Of a DNA stretch of 64,000 bases, positions 22,236 to 34,149 are shown piece by piece. The DNA is from Saururus chinensis. Taxonomy: Eukaryota; Streptophyta; Magnoliopsida; Piperales; Saururaceae. The position numbers and the translations under genes were made by a program. Within the stretch, counting starts at the first letter, position 1. Every line of letters begins with the position of its first letter. A model generated the notes under the pieces. That model made no database searches. It had not been told where the DNA came from and saw only the letters and a list, made by a program, of their open reading frames with translations. The DNA is taken from assembly GCA_035235625.1 (NCBI GenBank), contig CP141144.1, forward strand, positions 35,958,014 to 36,022,013, read 5' to 3'.

Positions 22236-22828
22236 GCCAACCCCTCATATGCTAAGTTTGATCTCCATGATTTTCCCTAATCCATGCCTATGTTTTTCTG
22301 AGTTTTATCCCTCATAAATAAGGTGATTTATGCCTAGGTTATGCTAATATTTATCCCCCGTATGTACTCTAATCCATGCTTGATTCATGATGAGAATTAT
22401 CTCTTATTGGTACCCTAATTCATTCTTGATTTATGATGAATATTATCAATTATTTGTACCCTCATCCAGCTTGATTTATGCCGAATATTATCTCTTATTT
22501 GTCCCCTGATTCATGCTGAATATTATATCTTATTTGCACCCTGATTCATGCTGAATATTATGTCTTATTTGTACCCTGATTTATGCTTGATCCATGCTGA
22601 GTTTAATCATACCCTGATTTATACTTTATCCATGCTGAGTTTAATCACTCATATGTACCCTGATTTATGCTTGAACCGTGTTGAGTTTAACCATCTAGGT
22701 TTGCCCTATTCCATGTTTGAACCTTGCCGAGTTTAACCATCTAGGTTTGTCATATTCTATGTTTGAAATATGCTGAGTTTAACCATCTAGGTTTGCCATA
22801 TTCCATGTTTGAAACATGCTGAGTTTAA
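22236..22828 (+). repeat. Degenerate tandem array, unit about 40-55 bp
   Basis: A run of about a dozen diverged units built on 'accctgattcatgctgaatattatctcttatttgt', changing gradually towards 'tttgaaccatgctgagtttaaccatctaggtttgccatattccatg' at its right end. It stops abruptly at 22,828, where gypsy gag begins. The gradual change across the array suggests stepwise local duplication. Confidence 0.75.
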
Positions 22829-24100
22829 CCTCTGCCTCCTCATCGATCTCCTCCACTAAGAGACTGCCCTTGACGGAACAATGGTGCCCCGGCGCGAACT
22901 TCTCATCACAGCGAAAACAAAGCCCTTTGAAAAGACGTTCTTCCATTTGAGCCGGAGTGAGATGGCGGACAATCGGGCCAGTCTGAGGGGATGCCTGGCC
23001 AACTACTGAGTTGCTAGTTGGGCCGGCTAGAGTGGAGGCGGGTACAATAGCCCTAGGAAAAGGTCCGAGCCGGCCCCCACGCTTCTGTCTAGTAAGTTTC
23101 TCTTCATCAATACGTGCATGACGCACGACATCCCGCATGCTGGAACATGGAAAATGGCGCATCTCCTCAGAAATTTCAGGTTTGAGCCCTCTCTTGAACG
23201 TGCCCACCAAGGCGGCCACCGACCAATCTGGGAGTCGGTTGGCCACCTTCATGAACTCCCTGTAGTATGCTCGAATGGTGGATGTTTGGCGCAGGGAGGA
23301 GAGCATTTCGTTGAAGTCTTGGAACTCATTCGGGCCGAACTGGACGCACAATTCATCAGAGAAGGCGGTCCAAGTGGGGTAGCGCACCTCCTTCTCAAAG
23401 CTCTGAAACCAGACCGAGGCATCCCCATCGAGGTGGAAAGCCGCAATTTGCAGTCGTTCAGCCTCCGACTGTGTCCCCTGGTAGGCGAAAAACTTCTCCG
23501 CCTTGTATAGCCACTCAATGGGGTCATCGTCCCCATTATAGCGCGGGAATTATAGGCGGACCAAACAGGGTTTTGCCCCACCACGGGGTGCTCATCAGTG
23601 TCCTGGGTACTCCTCCTAGTCATCCTCCATCTTCTGGTACATGTTTCGGGGAGGCAGCACCATTGGGGCATTTTCCCTAACACCTGGTGTGCCTCGCGAG
23701 TCCCAGACCTGGCGCCTCCCATCCATGGCCTAGTCGACAATGCCAAAGCGCACACCGTCCTGGGCAAAGCGCATATCGCGGTCTGCCGGCGCTGGGAAGT
23801 CAGAGCGGAGAGGTTCTGCAGTCTGGGACGGACCCCCCTTCTCCATGGAAGCTGGCGGCTTGGACAGAAGAGGTGGTGCGTGCTTTGCCTGAAGCTGGGC
23901 AACGGCCAATCCCAAAGCATTGATCTTGGCTACTCCCATGCTCAGAGCCTTGATCTTCGCCATGAGTTGTGCCATCGTGAACTCGCCGATGGATTCAGGC
24001 GCTGATTTGGGATTGTTCGCAGAGGCGAGAACCTCTTTCTCGGGCTGACTTTTCGGGGCCGTGGCAGCTTGCTTGCCTTGAGCCATGGCCAGGGATCGTA
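22829..24100 (-). pseudogene. Gypsy gag, truncated element of the same family
   Basis: One minus-strand frame runs from about 24,137 to 22,779 with only a few internal stops (near 23,730, 23,620 and 23,590). Order: an N-terminal region with 'LSMGVAKINALGLAVAQLQ', a Retrotrans_gag capsid part with 'YNGDDDPIEWLYKAEKFF', 'FDELCVQFGPNEF'-like residues, 'YYREFMKVANRLPDW', 'FKRGLKPEI', and a C-terminal zinc knuckle 'CFRCDEKFAPGHHC'. Gag is better preserved here than at 13.8-15.2 kb. Everything downstream (protease, RT, integrase, 3' LTR) is missing; the sequence breaks off into the tandem array. So this is a 5' fragment: LTR, primer site and gag. Confidence 0.85.
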
Positions 24101-24103
24101 AGA

Positions 24104-24115
24104 GCTCCGATACCA
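24104..24115 (-). other. Primer binding site of truncated gypsy copy
   Basis: Minus strand TGGTATCGGAGC with one spacer base to the LTR edge, identical to the site at 15,206-15,217. Confidence 0.85.
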
Positions 24116-24116
24116 A

Positions 24117-24416
24117 TGTTGTGCCCGATGTAGGCACAATCGGTACACAGGAGTTCTACGTAGAGAAAGGGAAAGAAGTTGGAAGAAAGGGGAAGAAAAT
24201 ACTGGAATTCAATAATCATATGCGTCCAAGGAGAGAGACAACCCCCACATGGGGAGTCATGCCACTAGTGGGGTCCGGTTCACCCGTGGCCCACTAGTGT
24301 ACCTATTACAATTCAATAACAAGATACAAATAATAGTCAACTGCTAACATAAGGAAAACTAGCCTAAATAACAGAAATAAACCATTGAGCCGAGCCAAGT
24401 GCGCCCGTGCACAACA
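24117..24416 (-). repeat. 5' LTR of truncated gypsy copy
   Basis: Exactly 300 bp, with TGTTGTGC... at the outer (right) end and ...GCACAACA at the inner end, giving short inverted repeats. Homologous to the LTRs at 9,460 and 15,219. On its right it abuts sequence that corresponds to 4,268 onwards in the copia LTR, so it was inserted in that repeat. No target duplication can be checked because the left part is lost. Confidence 0.85.
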
Positions 24417-25437
24417 TAATTGTACCTGCATGATAAACAAATTGTAAATCTAATCATAATGGAAATAAGTATGTTATTAGCAAGAATTGAGTCCCAAACT
24501 GGTTGAATGGATTCAATTCCGCATTCTATTGATAATTGAATGATAGTCAACTATTAACTTGTGAGATCGACGTAGTACTCACCCTTTGGGCCGTTGTTTT
24601 GGAGCTATGTTGAAGCTCAGACATTTGTCGCTCTATTGAGAGCATCGTACATTTTCGGTCCAAGTGTGGCACTACAAGTTTACTACCCAAGAGTGGCAAT
24701 GTATGCTTTCCACCCAAGAGTGGAATTGTAAGACTTCTGCCCTTAGTTGGAATCGTATGGCCCTTATTTGGCAGTGTATGGCCCCAGAGAATAGGCATTT
24801 GACCGCTTAGGTAAGTAGTATCATAAATCTGCTCTTACCTTTTTGATCCTGTGCCCCATGAGCATTGGTGCACCTTTCCTTCGAAATTATTCTAGTGCAT
24901 AGATTCCTCCCTTAAAGTTAAGGTAATGCCCTTGTGGAATTCCTTACGACATTTGAGTTGATTAATGTATAATTGGCTCTAATTGTCTATTGTAAGTGTA
25001 AGGTAGTGAGTACGAGGTTTTTGTGTGATGCAATAAGGTAATACGAATGTTTTTAAGTCTATGGGGTTTATGGGAGCTGTAGGACTTGTCTTAAGATTAT
25101 GTTTATTCTCCTTTGTTTTGACTTAGACTGGTACAAAGACTATTAATTTATGTTTAGACTGTTATGGAACTTGTACTTAGCTATGGCAAGGGGAAATTTA
25201 TGTTGAGCCCATGGCCATGACACTTATATAAATGATTGGTTTTAACTTATTTACCGATGGCATACGGTTGTGCAGATTTGATGTGAATGTGTTTGCAAAG
25301 ATTTGATGTGGATTTGTGAGAATTATAAAAATATATTCACATTATTCAAGTTTTCGTCAATTTCCACCAATTTACAGTCATTATATTGCAAAATTTTTCC
25401 TTGAAATTTGATGAAGAATAATTTGAAAATGTAGGCA
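24417..25437 (+). repeat. Copia-type LTR-like region, copy 2
   Basis: Direct-orientation partner of 4,268-5,632, shorter through a deletion near 25,010-25,130. It ends in CA at 25,437, three bases before the primer-site-like TAGTATCGGAGC. No coding frame. Confidence 0.5.
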
Positions 25438-25440
25438 TGA

Positions 25441-26352
25441 TAGTATCGGAGCCTGGAATTTGAGGTTTTGGTTGCTGATTTGAATAAAGCCCAAGGTTTT
25501 AATTCGATATAGGGCTTAGTTGACGAGTTTTTTGGCAAAACCCAAATTGACATCTATATGCTTAAAATTTGATAGGGCTTTGCTATGTAATTGACATTGA
25601 GTCTTATTAGTGCTAATTGTTCTTTGTATGTTTGAAGAATTTTTCAATTTAGTGATGTAATTAGGCTTGTGCACGCCCGGACAATTTGGTAAATTTTCCC
25701 CTTTTATTTTTTTCAAATTGATAATTCCTATCTCACTTTTTATGGCAAGAGATCTTTTGAACTAGATTGATTGGTTGATTGCAACATTATTCTCTTATTT
25801 ATTGATTAGATTAGAATTGACCAAATTAGCCCTAGGGGCATTTTGGTCAATTCACTAGGCTAAATTAGTGTGTGGCCAAGTGTTTTTCAGAATATACATG
25901 TTTCAATGCTAATTAAATGATTGTTGCATGTGTGTGATGTGCATGAGGGTAAATGGCTGAATTATCCCAAGGGCTATTTCTCTAATTTTGCAACATATTT
26001 TGTGTGGACAAAAAAGATGAATCTCAAAAACTTTAAAGTGACTTTTCTTGCTGATTTCTATGCTTGGTGGGTCGCATAATAATAATGCATGCTTAATTTC
26101 ATATTTATTTGAAACTACCTCAAGGGTTAAGGGTATTTCACATAATTCACATGCTTATTCATTAAGCGATGGTCGTGTGCAATTCTTTTGATGTTCAATT
26201 TATGTTACAGTTTTCACCATAAAGCATATTTAAATCTTGCTGTGATTTTATTAAGTGAGTCTTTTCCTAATAATTTATTAAGTAGCATTTTGTCTTATTA
26301 CTTGTATTTACTCTCTTGTGAAGCTATCTTGTTTTGTAGTTGATTTCTTTTC
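25441..26352 (+). other. Primer site and untranslated leader, copia copy 2
   Basis: Opens with TAGTATCGGAGC (25,441-25,452) and continues as a 900-base leader aligned with 5,648-6,540. No long frame. A 20-base insertion relative to copy 1 near 26,256 includes 'ttaagtgagtctttt'. Confidence 0.5.
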
Positions 26353-26661
26353 ATGGCAAGAAAAATGGTAACATTTGAGTTGGGGAAAACTAAAAAGTTG
26401 AATGTAGATAACTATCTAGTGTCAAAGAAGATGATACACAATATCCTAACACTCTCTAACCTAGCTCATGTGTTGGAGCAGATTATTGAGCCTCTCCCTA
26501 AAAACTATACAGTGGCTCAGAAGAAAGCTCATAAAAAATTAAAGGATGAGGACAACAAGGTCAGGTCAACTATTCTAACATTGATGGAGACTAATGTGGA
26601 AAGGCTTGTTAAAATACTTAGTAGGAGTACTTATCCTATCATCCATAAATATAACATCTAG
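26353..26661 (+). pseudogene. Ty1/copia gag N-terminal fragment (UBN2-type), copy 2
   Basis: Starts MARKMVTFELGKTKK and has 'DNYLVSKKMIHNIL', 'VLEQIIEPLPKNYTVAQKK' and 'KLKDEDNKVRSTILTLMET'. It continues 'NVERLVKI', a few residues further into the family pattern than copy 1, before entering unrelated sequence at about 26,625. This is the start of copia gag; the remainder seems to resume at about 28,316 after an insertion or rearrangement. I infer, but cannot prove, that this 5' part and the pol part at 28.3-46.8 kb belong to one element. Confidence 0.68.
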
Positions 26662-28315
26662 CAATTTTTAAATCACATGATCAAGTAAATAAATAATATT
26701 GTTCAAAAGAAGCAGTAAGGGTGTTCATCTCACCCAAAAGCTTCCCTAGGGCTTCTTCCTAAGTATCAATGATGCTTTTATGGTTTGTAAGCTCTCATGG
26801 CTTACTACTAGTGTCCCAAATAATTATTCTATTATAAAGAATTTGCCATGGGTACAAAGCAACGACCTCTTATTCCTCTACATATTTCTATAAAACACTT
26901 CGTGCATATAGAGGGAAGAGCCACCTATGCTCATGGGGTGCCGGGATCTAGTACTCTCTACCTTAGCGTGCATAGCCTTGATAATTGCCCTTCGTTAGGA
27001 GCTAATTTGGGGTCTTACCCTTTGTTCGGTGCTCACCAGGCTAATGTGCGTACCGTGTATCCGATTCCAAGATGGATTATACTTGTGTACTCTCAATTAT
27101 GGAAGTCTATCGGTACGTCTACCAGTTTGAGTTCTAGACAATTAAATCTCTTATATGCCCGACACAAATGAGAATTTTCTTCTCTTTTTCTTTACATTAA
27201 ACAATCTTCCACAAAGATCAACCTTTCAAAATCCTAGCCTCGCCTCTACAAGTCCTGGTCGTGTTGCTAATAATGATTATAAAGGTAGGGTTAGTCGCTC
27301 GTTCCAACGAGACAGTTACCCCTTCTCTATCTCATCTCAGCAACTGAGTGGTCATGATTGTACGCATTTCTAAAATCATTTTGATAAAACACTAATTCCA
27401 TAGAACCATCTTTCAATCTTACCATACTCAAGTATAATTAAAATAATGGCAAAGCTAGATTTTCTTTATATCACATATATCATAAAACCTAATTCATAAT
27501 TAAATTAGAGCCTAATGAATAATTAAATTCAAGAGATAAATACTCGATAAAATAAGTATATGAGGCAATCTCAAAACATACATAGAAATTACTCAAGTAT
27601 TTAACTAGAATTATATATATATATATATATAAACTTTCAAAGACAACCAATGTAATTATTTATTTCTTAAGAGAGGATAAAAGCCCCTACCTTGCTTCCC
27701 GCGTGCGAAAATAAATGATACGCCAAATACCCCAAAATTAGATGTCAAGTTTCTGGCAGTAGAGATCTCAAAACAAGAAAATAACCCTGCCACGATGTCC
27801 AGCACGCTCGATTTAGGTAGTGACACCTCTTGAACGACTCAAATTAGACTTAAAATGAGTTAGAAATGAAGAAAAGAAGTTTTTGAATTTGTAGTAAATA
27901 TGAAGAACGACGTATTTATAGGGAAAAGGGGTGAATGCACATTTGACACACATCATCTTTTTGACACGTCGTTATGTGCTGACACATGGTGATACTTTAT
28001 TTTATTTTTTTTCAAAACTTAAAAACATGATATCTTCTTACCTCGAAGTCGGAATTGCATGTTCTTTTATCGATGGACTCGTATCAATGAGCCCTTTAAA
28101 AATAGACCCACATGGGTAGGTTATCTCGCACTTTTAAAGTATGTCCCACCCATATGACACATTTCCCAAGGCTACAACTTTTGTTCCTTACCTCCATTTC
28201 GTGTGTTCTTAGGTTTATTACACTTATCTCACCGAGCTCTAAACAACACACCTAACTTTTACCATTAAAAAATCTTTTAAAAACTATAGATCTTACAAAA
28301 TATCCCTAAAAGGAT
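26626..28315. other. Unrecognised insertion in copia gag region
   Basis: About 1.7 kb with no recognisable domain. A 107-codon frame at 26,848 (plus) and a 72-codon frame at 27,155 (plus) show no known motif and no matching copy in the window to test conservation. The segment has an (AT)10-type run at 27,613-27,632 and AT-rich ends. It separates gag sequence at 26,625 from gag/protease sequence at 28,316, so it is probably an LTR or other insertion on either strand. Boundaries are approximate. Confidence 0.35.
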
Positions 28316-28836
28316 GACAAGACCAATAACAATAACAAATGCAAGAACAAGGAGATCATTTGTGTCGTATATGAGGTAATTGTGGCTGATTTCAAGAAGA
28401 ATAATTGGTGGGTGGATTTTGCAGCCATAATCCATGTGTTACACTTTAGGGGTCTAGGGGTGAGATAATCAATCTCGTCCCTACTATGTTAAGGCCATAG
28501 GGACATATCTAATTCTCCTTAATGCGGGTTCGTATCTAGTCCTAACTGATGATTTGTGCTTTGCTCCCTCCATTGGGAGTAATTTGATCTCCAACCCTGT
28601 TCTTACCACAAAGGGATTTGAGGTCAAATTTAAAGGGAGCAAAGCATTAGTGGGGAAGAATGGATCAATTCTTTACTCTTCTACTTTAGTTAATGAAAAT
28701 ATTCTGCCTAGATGTTTCATACAAATTTGTTTCTAATGAATTAGTGTTTATTGAATATGCTGCCTTGTTGTATGTGATGCATTGTTTTGGTACATGCGCA
28801 TGTGCCATGTGATGGTAGATAAGCTACATAAAAAAT
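28316..28836 (+). pseudogene. Ty1/copia gag end, protease and pre-integrase remnant, interrupted
   Basis: Reads 'NNNKCKNKEIICVVY' (degraded zinc knuckle), then 'WWVDFAAIIHV', which matches the copia protease motif W(x)DSGA(T)xHV with SG replaced by FA, then a degenerate segment through 'GKNGSILYSSTL'. Near 28,750 'LYVMHCFGTCA' frames resemble the 'LWHxRLGHI' GAG-pre-integrase motif. The sequence is cut at 28,836 by the CACTA-like element and resumes at 44,517 with 'GLLPVISKDL'. Catalytic Asp is present but neighbouring residues are lost, and there are several stops. Confidence 0.65.
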
Positions 28837-29041
28837 CACTACAAAAAAACCAATAATTAGCAACGTTTTATAAATGCCGCTAAAAGACCTTAAAGCGCTG
28901 CTACAACCATTAGCAACACTCTTAGTAGCGCCCCTGAAAAAAGTGCCCCAGAAAAGCATTAGCGGCATATTTTGTGGCGCTTTATACGAGCGCCATTTTT
29001 TGTTGATTTTTTAGCTTCATTTAGCAGCACTTTTAAAAGTG

Positions 29042-29180
29042 TTGCTAAATAGTTTTTTAAAAAATAAAAAAATAATACATATAGATTATCAGCAGCGCTT
29101 CATTATAGATTGCTAAATAGTTTTTTAAAAAATAAAAAAATAATACATATAGATTATCAGCAGCGCTTCATTATAGATTA
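29042..29180 (+). repeat. Exact tandem duplication, unit about 68 bp
   Basis: Within the left subterminal repeats, the unit from 'attgctaaatagtttttt' to 'cagcgcttcattatag' occurs twice in a row with essentially no differences. This implies a recent local duplication. Confidence 0.9.
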
Positions 29181-29335
29181 AAGCATTGAAGTGCCGCTAA
29201 TAATGTTTTAAAAAAATAAAAAATTATTTTTAAAAATATACATTATCAATGACACTTTGCAGAAGTGCTGCTAATGCTTTTTTAAAATTAAAAAAAGAAA
29301 TATATTATTAGCGGCGCTTCTAATGCTCTTCTTTA

Positions 29336-30343
29336 AAAAAAATGCTATGAGATTTTATGGGTTGACAATTTTAAAACCCTGCTTTTATAGCATATATAAT
29401 TTTATTAAAATAAAAAAACATTAGAAGCAATATTTTCATAAGCATGTAATAGATCAACAAACCCAATAATTTATGAACAGTATCCCGACAAGAACTTCCC
29501 TACCATATACAGCACACTGAATTTGTAAAAAAACATGTGGTAGACCCATATGACACAGTAGGAAAGCAGCTAGTCATTATTCTATGTGAGCACATTGGAA
29601 TTTCTTTTCTCATATATTCCAATACACTTAAACCAATAGTTCGATTTTTTAACATGCTACAAATAATTTCTTAAAATCACATAAGATCTGCAAATATAAG
29701 CACAAGGCAGTTCATTTGCAGAAGTTACAGGAGCTTCAAAACTGTGATGGGATAACTCAAAAAAACAGAAAAACTTCATAAGCAGTTATTAATCAAATAT
29801 CACACATTAATTATTGAGGCAACATCTCATGGGTGGCTGTAAGCTCTAGCCTCTACTTATTGGTAAAAATATTATCAACTCTTCTTTATAGCAGAGAATA
29901 TTATCAACTCTTCTTTATACAAGAGAAAATGTGGAAACAGAGCATATTGTGTTTCAAAATTTTGCAAGCATCACAATATCCCATAAATGTACGAGATAAG
30001 ACAAGAAACCAACGAGGCGACAAAATCTATAGCATACTTTAGAACATATCATATTTTGACAAACTGGTTCTTGAGGTCACTTTAACTTTACAGAAAGTAA
30101 TTTTTGCATTAAACGCAAACAATAAAAATAGAGCAATAAAAATGGAGCACTTGTGTTTTTTGAAATTAGGGATCAGTGAATTGAGCTATAAGCAAGACAA
30201 TTAAATTTAAAGAGATGCCATACATGAGGATAAATATCCAATACAATATAATAGTAGCTGAGGATAGCCATATTACGTTATGAATGCAGTAACATAATCC
30301 AGTACATTTTCGTAAGAAAAAGATAAAACATGCTGTGACTTAC
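29336..30343. other. No gene recognised; left interior of CACTA-like element
   Basis: AT-rich. It may include intron or decayed exon sequence downstream of the last SIN3-like exon, but I could not match further SIN3 protein sequence. A 22-base repeat 'attatcaactcttctttata' occurs twice at 29,868 and 29,900. Confidence 0.4.
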
Positions 30344-31291
30344 ACATTCAAACCGATATAAATTTTCATCGTGCGTACACAGTCATTTTCATGATATACT
30401 GAATCAAAAAATCTTCCAGGACACCTTGATTTTTCATAAGCATGAACTGAAGAAGCTTATTATCCATTTCATCGGATGCAACTAATTGAAGCTGACAAGT
30501 ATGGCACAAACATGCCAGTAATAGGAAAAACATGAACCTTGATACGAATCAATTACTAGATATTATAACACTATATAATGCTGTGCCAAGTTTTCAACCT
30601 GTTTAACAAGCTTATCAATCAGTTTGTCTAATGTGAAAAGCACATAAGACTGAGTTCCAATAATAGCAAGGCAGTCATCTTCAAATTTTGTATTGTCAGA
30701 AAAGCCATCAAGTAAACTGTACAGCGCACTCATAAATCTGCATATCATAGAAAGGGAACACCAAGATCACCACAAGTTGTAAATAATAAAACTTAAATAT
30801 GTCAAGTGTTTTAAATTAGCTCAGATCAGCATATTCATTCCAATAGCCCTCACAGGCAATCAGAAAGTCTAACTAAAATCAGCTTGGCAATTGCTAAAAT
30901 GACAAGCTTCCTTGCTGTGCAAGGTGGCTTTTGGTAGGCTATATGTAACGAAGTCATTCCACTACTAGTTGGCACTCGGTTAAAAAAAATTCCCTTAAAT
31001 AAAAAAATACACATGAAAATGGAAGAGAAAAATTGGATCACTTACCTAGTATACAAATCAGAAGGATTCACATCTTTTACAGTTTTCCACTTCCTATCCA
31101 CGGATAAGGAATTCTGCTTTGCTGACAACATCCTCTCATATAAGGTCTAAAAAAACATAAGCATCCATATTACACAATCTAAAAATGGTCCAGAAATTTA
31201 TTGCATCTAAAAAAACAATGTCAAACCAGGAACAATTGTGTAAATAGCAACAAACTAGAGCTTGTTTCTGAAATTTATTAGTAAAATTAAA

Positions 31292-32510
31292 AGGAATTGA
31301 CCAAAGTCGACTCCTACTTTGGTCAAATAACTAAAATGTGAGCAAGTATCTACTATTTACCAAAGTCGACTTGCTCATATGAGAACTTGTACATGTGGGA
31401 GGGTTTTTGACTGAAATACCCTCCCCAAATGCCTCTTCCCGCTTCTTCGTGTCTCCTCCCGCTCAGTAATGATTGTCCATCTCTGTTGCCACCTTCACCT
31501 CCGGGAGAGCATCCTCTTATGTCATTTATGCCTTCATCTGCCCGTTATTTCCTCTCTCGCGTTTAGTCTTCTGGCCTCATTCCCTTCTAGAACTGTCCTT
31601 TCGCACTCGCCTTCAGTACCCTTACTGCCCTCATCTCTCCATCGGCCATCTTGCCCTCGCCCTCACTGCCCTTATCTCAGCCTCGGCCATCTTGCCATTG
31701 CCCTCATCTTGGCCTCGCCCTCACCTGCACTGCAACATCTCGGCCTCACCCACATATGAAGGTGTGATTTTTTTATAAATTTGATATATTTGCTAATTTT
31801 AGTCATTAGATTTTACCTGCATTTCCCATACATGATTGGTTAACAAATTTCCTCATTTGGTCTATTTTGTTTTTGCCTGTATTTCCCATATTATTGTGAT
31901 TATTACATAAAAACTAAAATTCATATTATATTGAGAATCAAGCATTAATTAGTTACAAATTGCTTGCTGTGATTAGTACGTAATGATTAATTTTTGAAGT
32001 TTTTTTATGAGTAAGCATCAATTAGTCTCAAATTGACTGCTGTGAAGAAATTCTATTAAATGTTACTATCAGACTGTGAACTGAATAACTACAAAACTAA
32101 AAAAATTTAAATTTAAATTAAATTCTATGTGGTTATTTATGTGGTTAAATTAAATTGAATAGAACTAAAATAAATCAAAATTGAAATTAAATTTACTAGC
32201 TATTTGACATAAAATATGTGGATAAGTGGAAAAGTATGAAACTCAATAATTGGAAAACTATAAAACTAGAAAAATGTAAACCGGGAAAACTGTAAAACTA
32301 TAAAATTGGATAATAAAGAGCTTGATTAGTGAGCATTCTCTTTATTTTTTTAGGCATTCTTTTTTTCATAGATTAATATCTTTATTATACAATATGTGTA
32401 TATTCCTTTTACATTGATTTTTAATCTAATATCTTTGTAAAGGAAATATGTCAAAGGCTGTAGGAAAACAATGAAAAAGGGGAAACTACCGAATAAGCTA
32501 TATGAAGGGG
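31292..32510 (+). repeat. Left inverted arm of Mutator-like element
   Basis: Pairs with 37,262-38,299. It contains a CT-rich pseudo-coding stretch (31,440-31,760) that also appears inverted at 37,850-38,130, an AT-rich part, and near 32,448 the start of a short coding exon (atgtcaaaggctgtagg) with counterpart on the minus strand near 37,310. The arms differ by many indels, so they are old. Confidence 0.75.
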
Positions 32511-33905
32511 ACCCTCAATGCAAGCCAAGTTATTATTATATTGGTAAATTAAAATAGCACTTTGACATACACAAAGTGTAGAAGAAGTTGTTTGAGAGAA
32601 CATATTTTGGTAAATTTATGGAATGTGAAGTTACGTGAAACATGTTCCCTACCCAAGTCTTCCACCATCTCCTAAAGAGGCATAAGGGGGATTACTTATT
32701 TCAAGTGAATGAGAGGATGAGCATAAAGCTTCCACTCAAGGAATTTTGTATGGCTAGTAGCCTGAGATTTGTTGACTCTACCACTCCTCTTCCATCAGTG
32801 CCCAAATTTTTGAAGAAAGACAGCCACTTACTATGAATATTTGGGAGGTCAAAGTTATTAATAAGGAAGGAGAAGTTGTTCCAAAAGATTAAAGTATGTG
32901 AAAATGACAAGCATGCCGTAAAGTTGGTGGCAGTTCTTGTATTGGAAAGTTTATTAGTGGGTAGAGGGTGGAACAATAAGGTGGATAGGAGATACTTAGA
33001 ACTTGTTGATGACTTGGATGTTTTTGATGAGTATCCTTTGTGAACATAGATATTGTGGGGTTTAGAGCAAGCTGCGAGGTCTATTGGTAATGTAAATTAC
33101 AATGTTTATGGTTTTGTGCATGCAGTAACGGTAAGTTTTACTTTCATTGAATTTGTTAAAACAGTTTAGTAATTAACTAATGTAGAGTTTGTTTTAGTTG
33201 TGGGCAATGGAGAGGATTCCATTATTGGGGGATTGCTATGTAAGCAAAATGAGGAATATTTTTCCTCTTATTTGTAGTTGGGTATCTTACAAGAAGCCCA
33301 AATTCGATTATCATGAGGAGGTGGTTTTTAGTGGGAAGCTATATACTAACTTTTCCTTTGTTTGGAATGAATTATGCTATAAATGTATATATGGTACATT
33401 TACCTTGCAAAATGTATTGATATGTAGGTAAAGGTTTTAAAGGCTATAACTGTAGATACAGAGGACAAAGAGTCTAAGGCACTTATTCATAAAGATGCAA
33501 GTTTGAAGTCCTTTTTGATTAATGAGAGAGTAACATTTGCATCATTTGTCAGTCTTCAAACAACTTTTGATGGTGAGGACATTAATGGGAAGTCTACCTC
33601 CGATGATGACTCTATGCGGGAATGGAATTCCCAAGAGGCGGCTCATTCTTTAGGGGAAGATGTAGATGAGAATTTTATAGTGAAAAGCAGAGTGGCTGGG
33701 GAGACTCATTGTGGTGGACCACCGCAGGTTAAGACTTCCAATTGGAAGGAAGATAGAAAGGGGAAACATAGGGTGATGGATGATGGTTTGCATGCCACAT
33801 TGCTCTATATACTATCTTCCTTAAGAAGGATTGAAAATAAAGTAGATAGAATGGAATTAGAGGTTATGAACAAGGCATATAAGGAAAAGGTAAAAAGTCT
33901 ATGAG
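32445..33905 (+). pseudogene. DUF1985-type region of Mutator-like element gene
   Basis: Exon-like pieces on the plus strand: 'TQVFHHLLKRHKGDYLFQV', 'SIKLPLKEFCMASSLRF' (32,660-32,780), then 'HAVKLVAVLVLESLLVG' and 'KVDRRYLELVDDLDVFDEYP' (32,910-33,040, with frameshifts), then 'LWAMERIPLLGDCYV' (33,198 on). This order matches DUF1985, a domain of about 140 residues found next to Ulp1-like proteases in plant transposons. A following frame (33,503-33,904) encodes a hydrophilic segment ending in a short helix-like 'LSSLRRIENKVDRMELEV'. Introns with gtaa/ag ends are plausible at 33,130-33,195 and 33,428. Frameshifts and stops make it non-functional as it stands. Confidence 0.68.
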
Positions 33906-34149
33906 GTTTATGTTTTCATTATAAATTTGTCAAATTTTATATTTGAATTAAAATGAGTTGGAATGATGTGTTTATAGGTGCTTGTTGTTAAAGAAAAATT
34001 TTCTTATCAAATGGATTGTGATTTGCCTGTTGTTGATGAAGTAAGTACAATATAAAGCTGGAAAACTTTAAAGCTATAAATCTTGAAAACTGTAAAACTG
34101 TTCTAATAATTTTCTTCGCTATGTTTATGTAGAATGTGGTTAAAGAGAT

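Noticed and set aside
31469..31778. Two overlapping frames of about 100 codons, Leu/Ser/Pro-rich
   Set aside because: Part of the inverted arm of the Mutator-like element; the inverted copy at 37,816-38,121 has a different frame structure. Non-coding CT-rich DNA.
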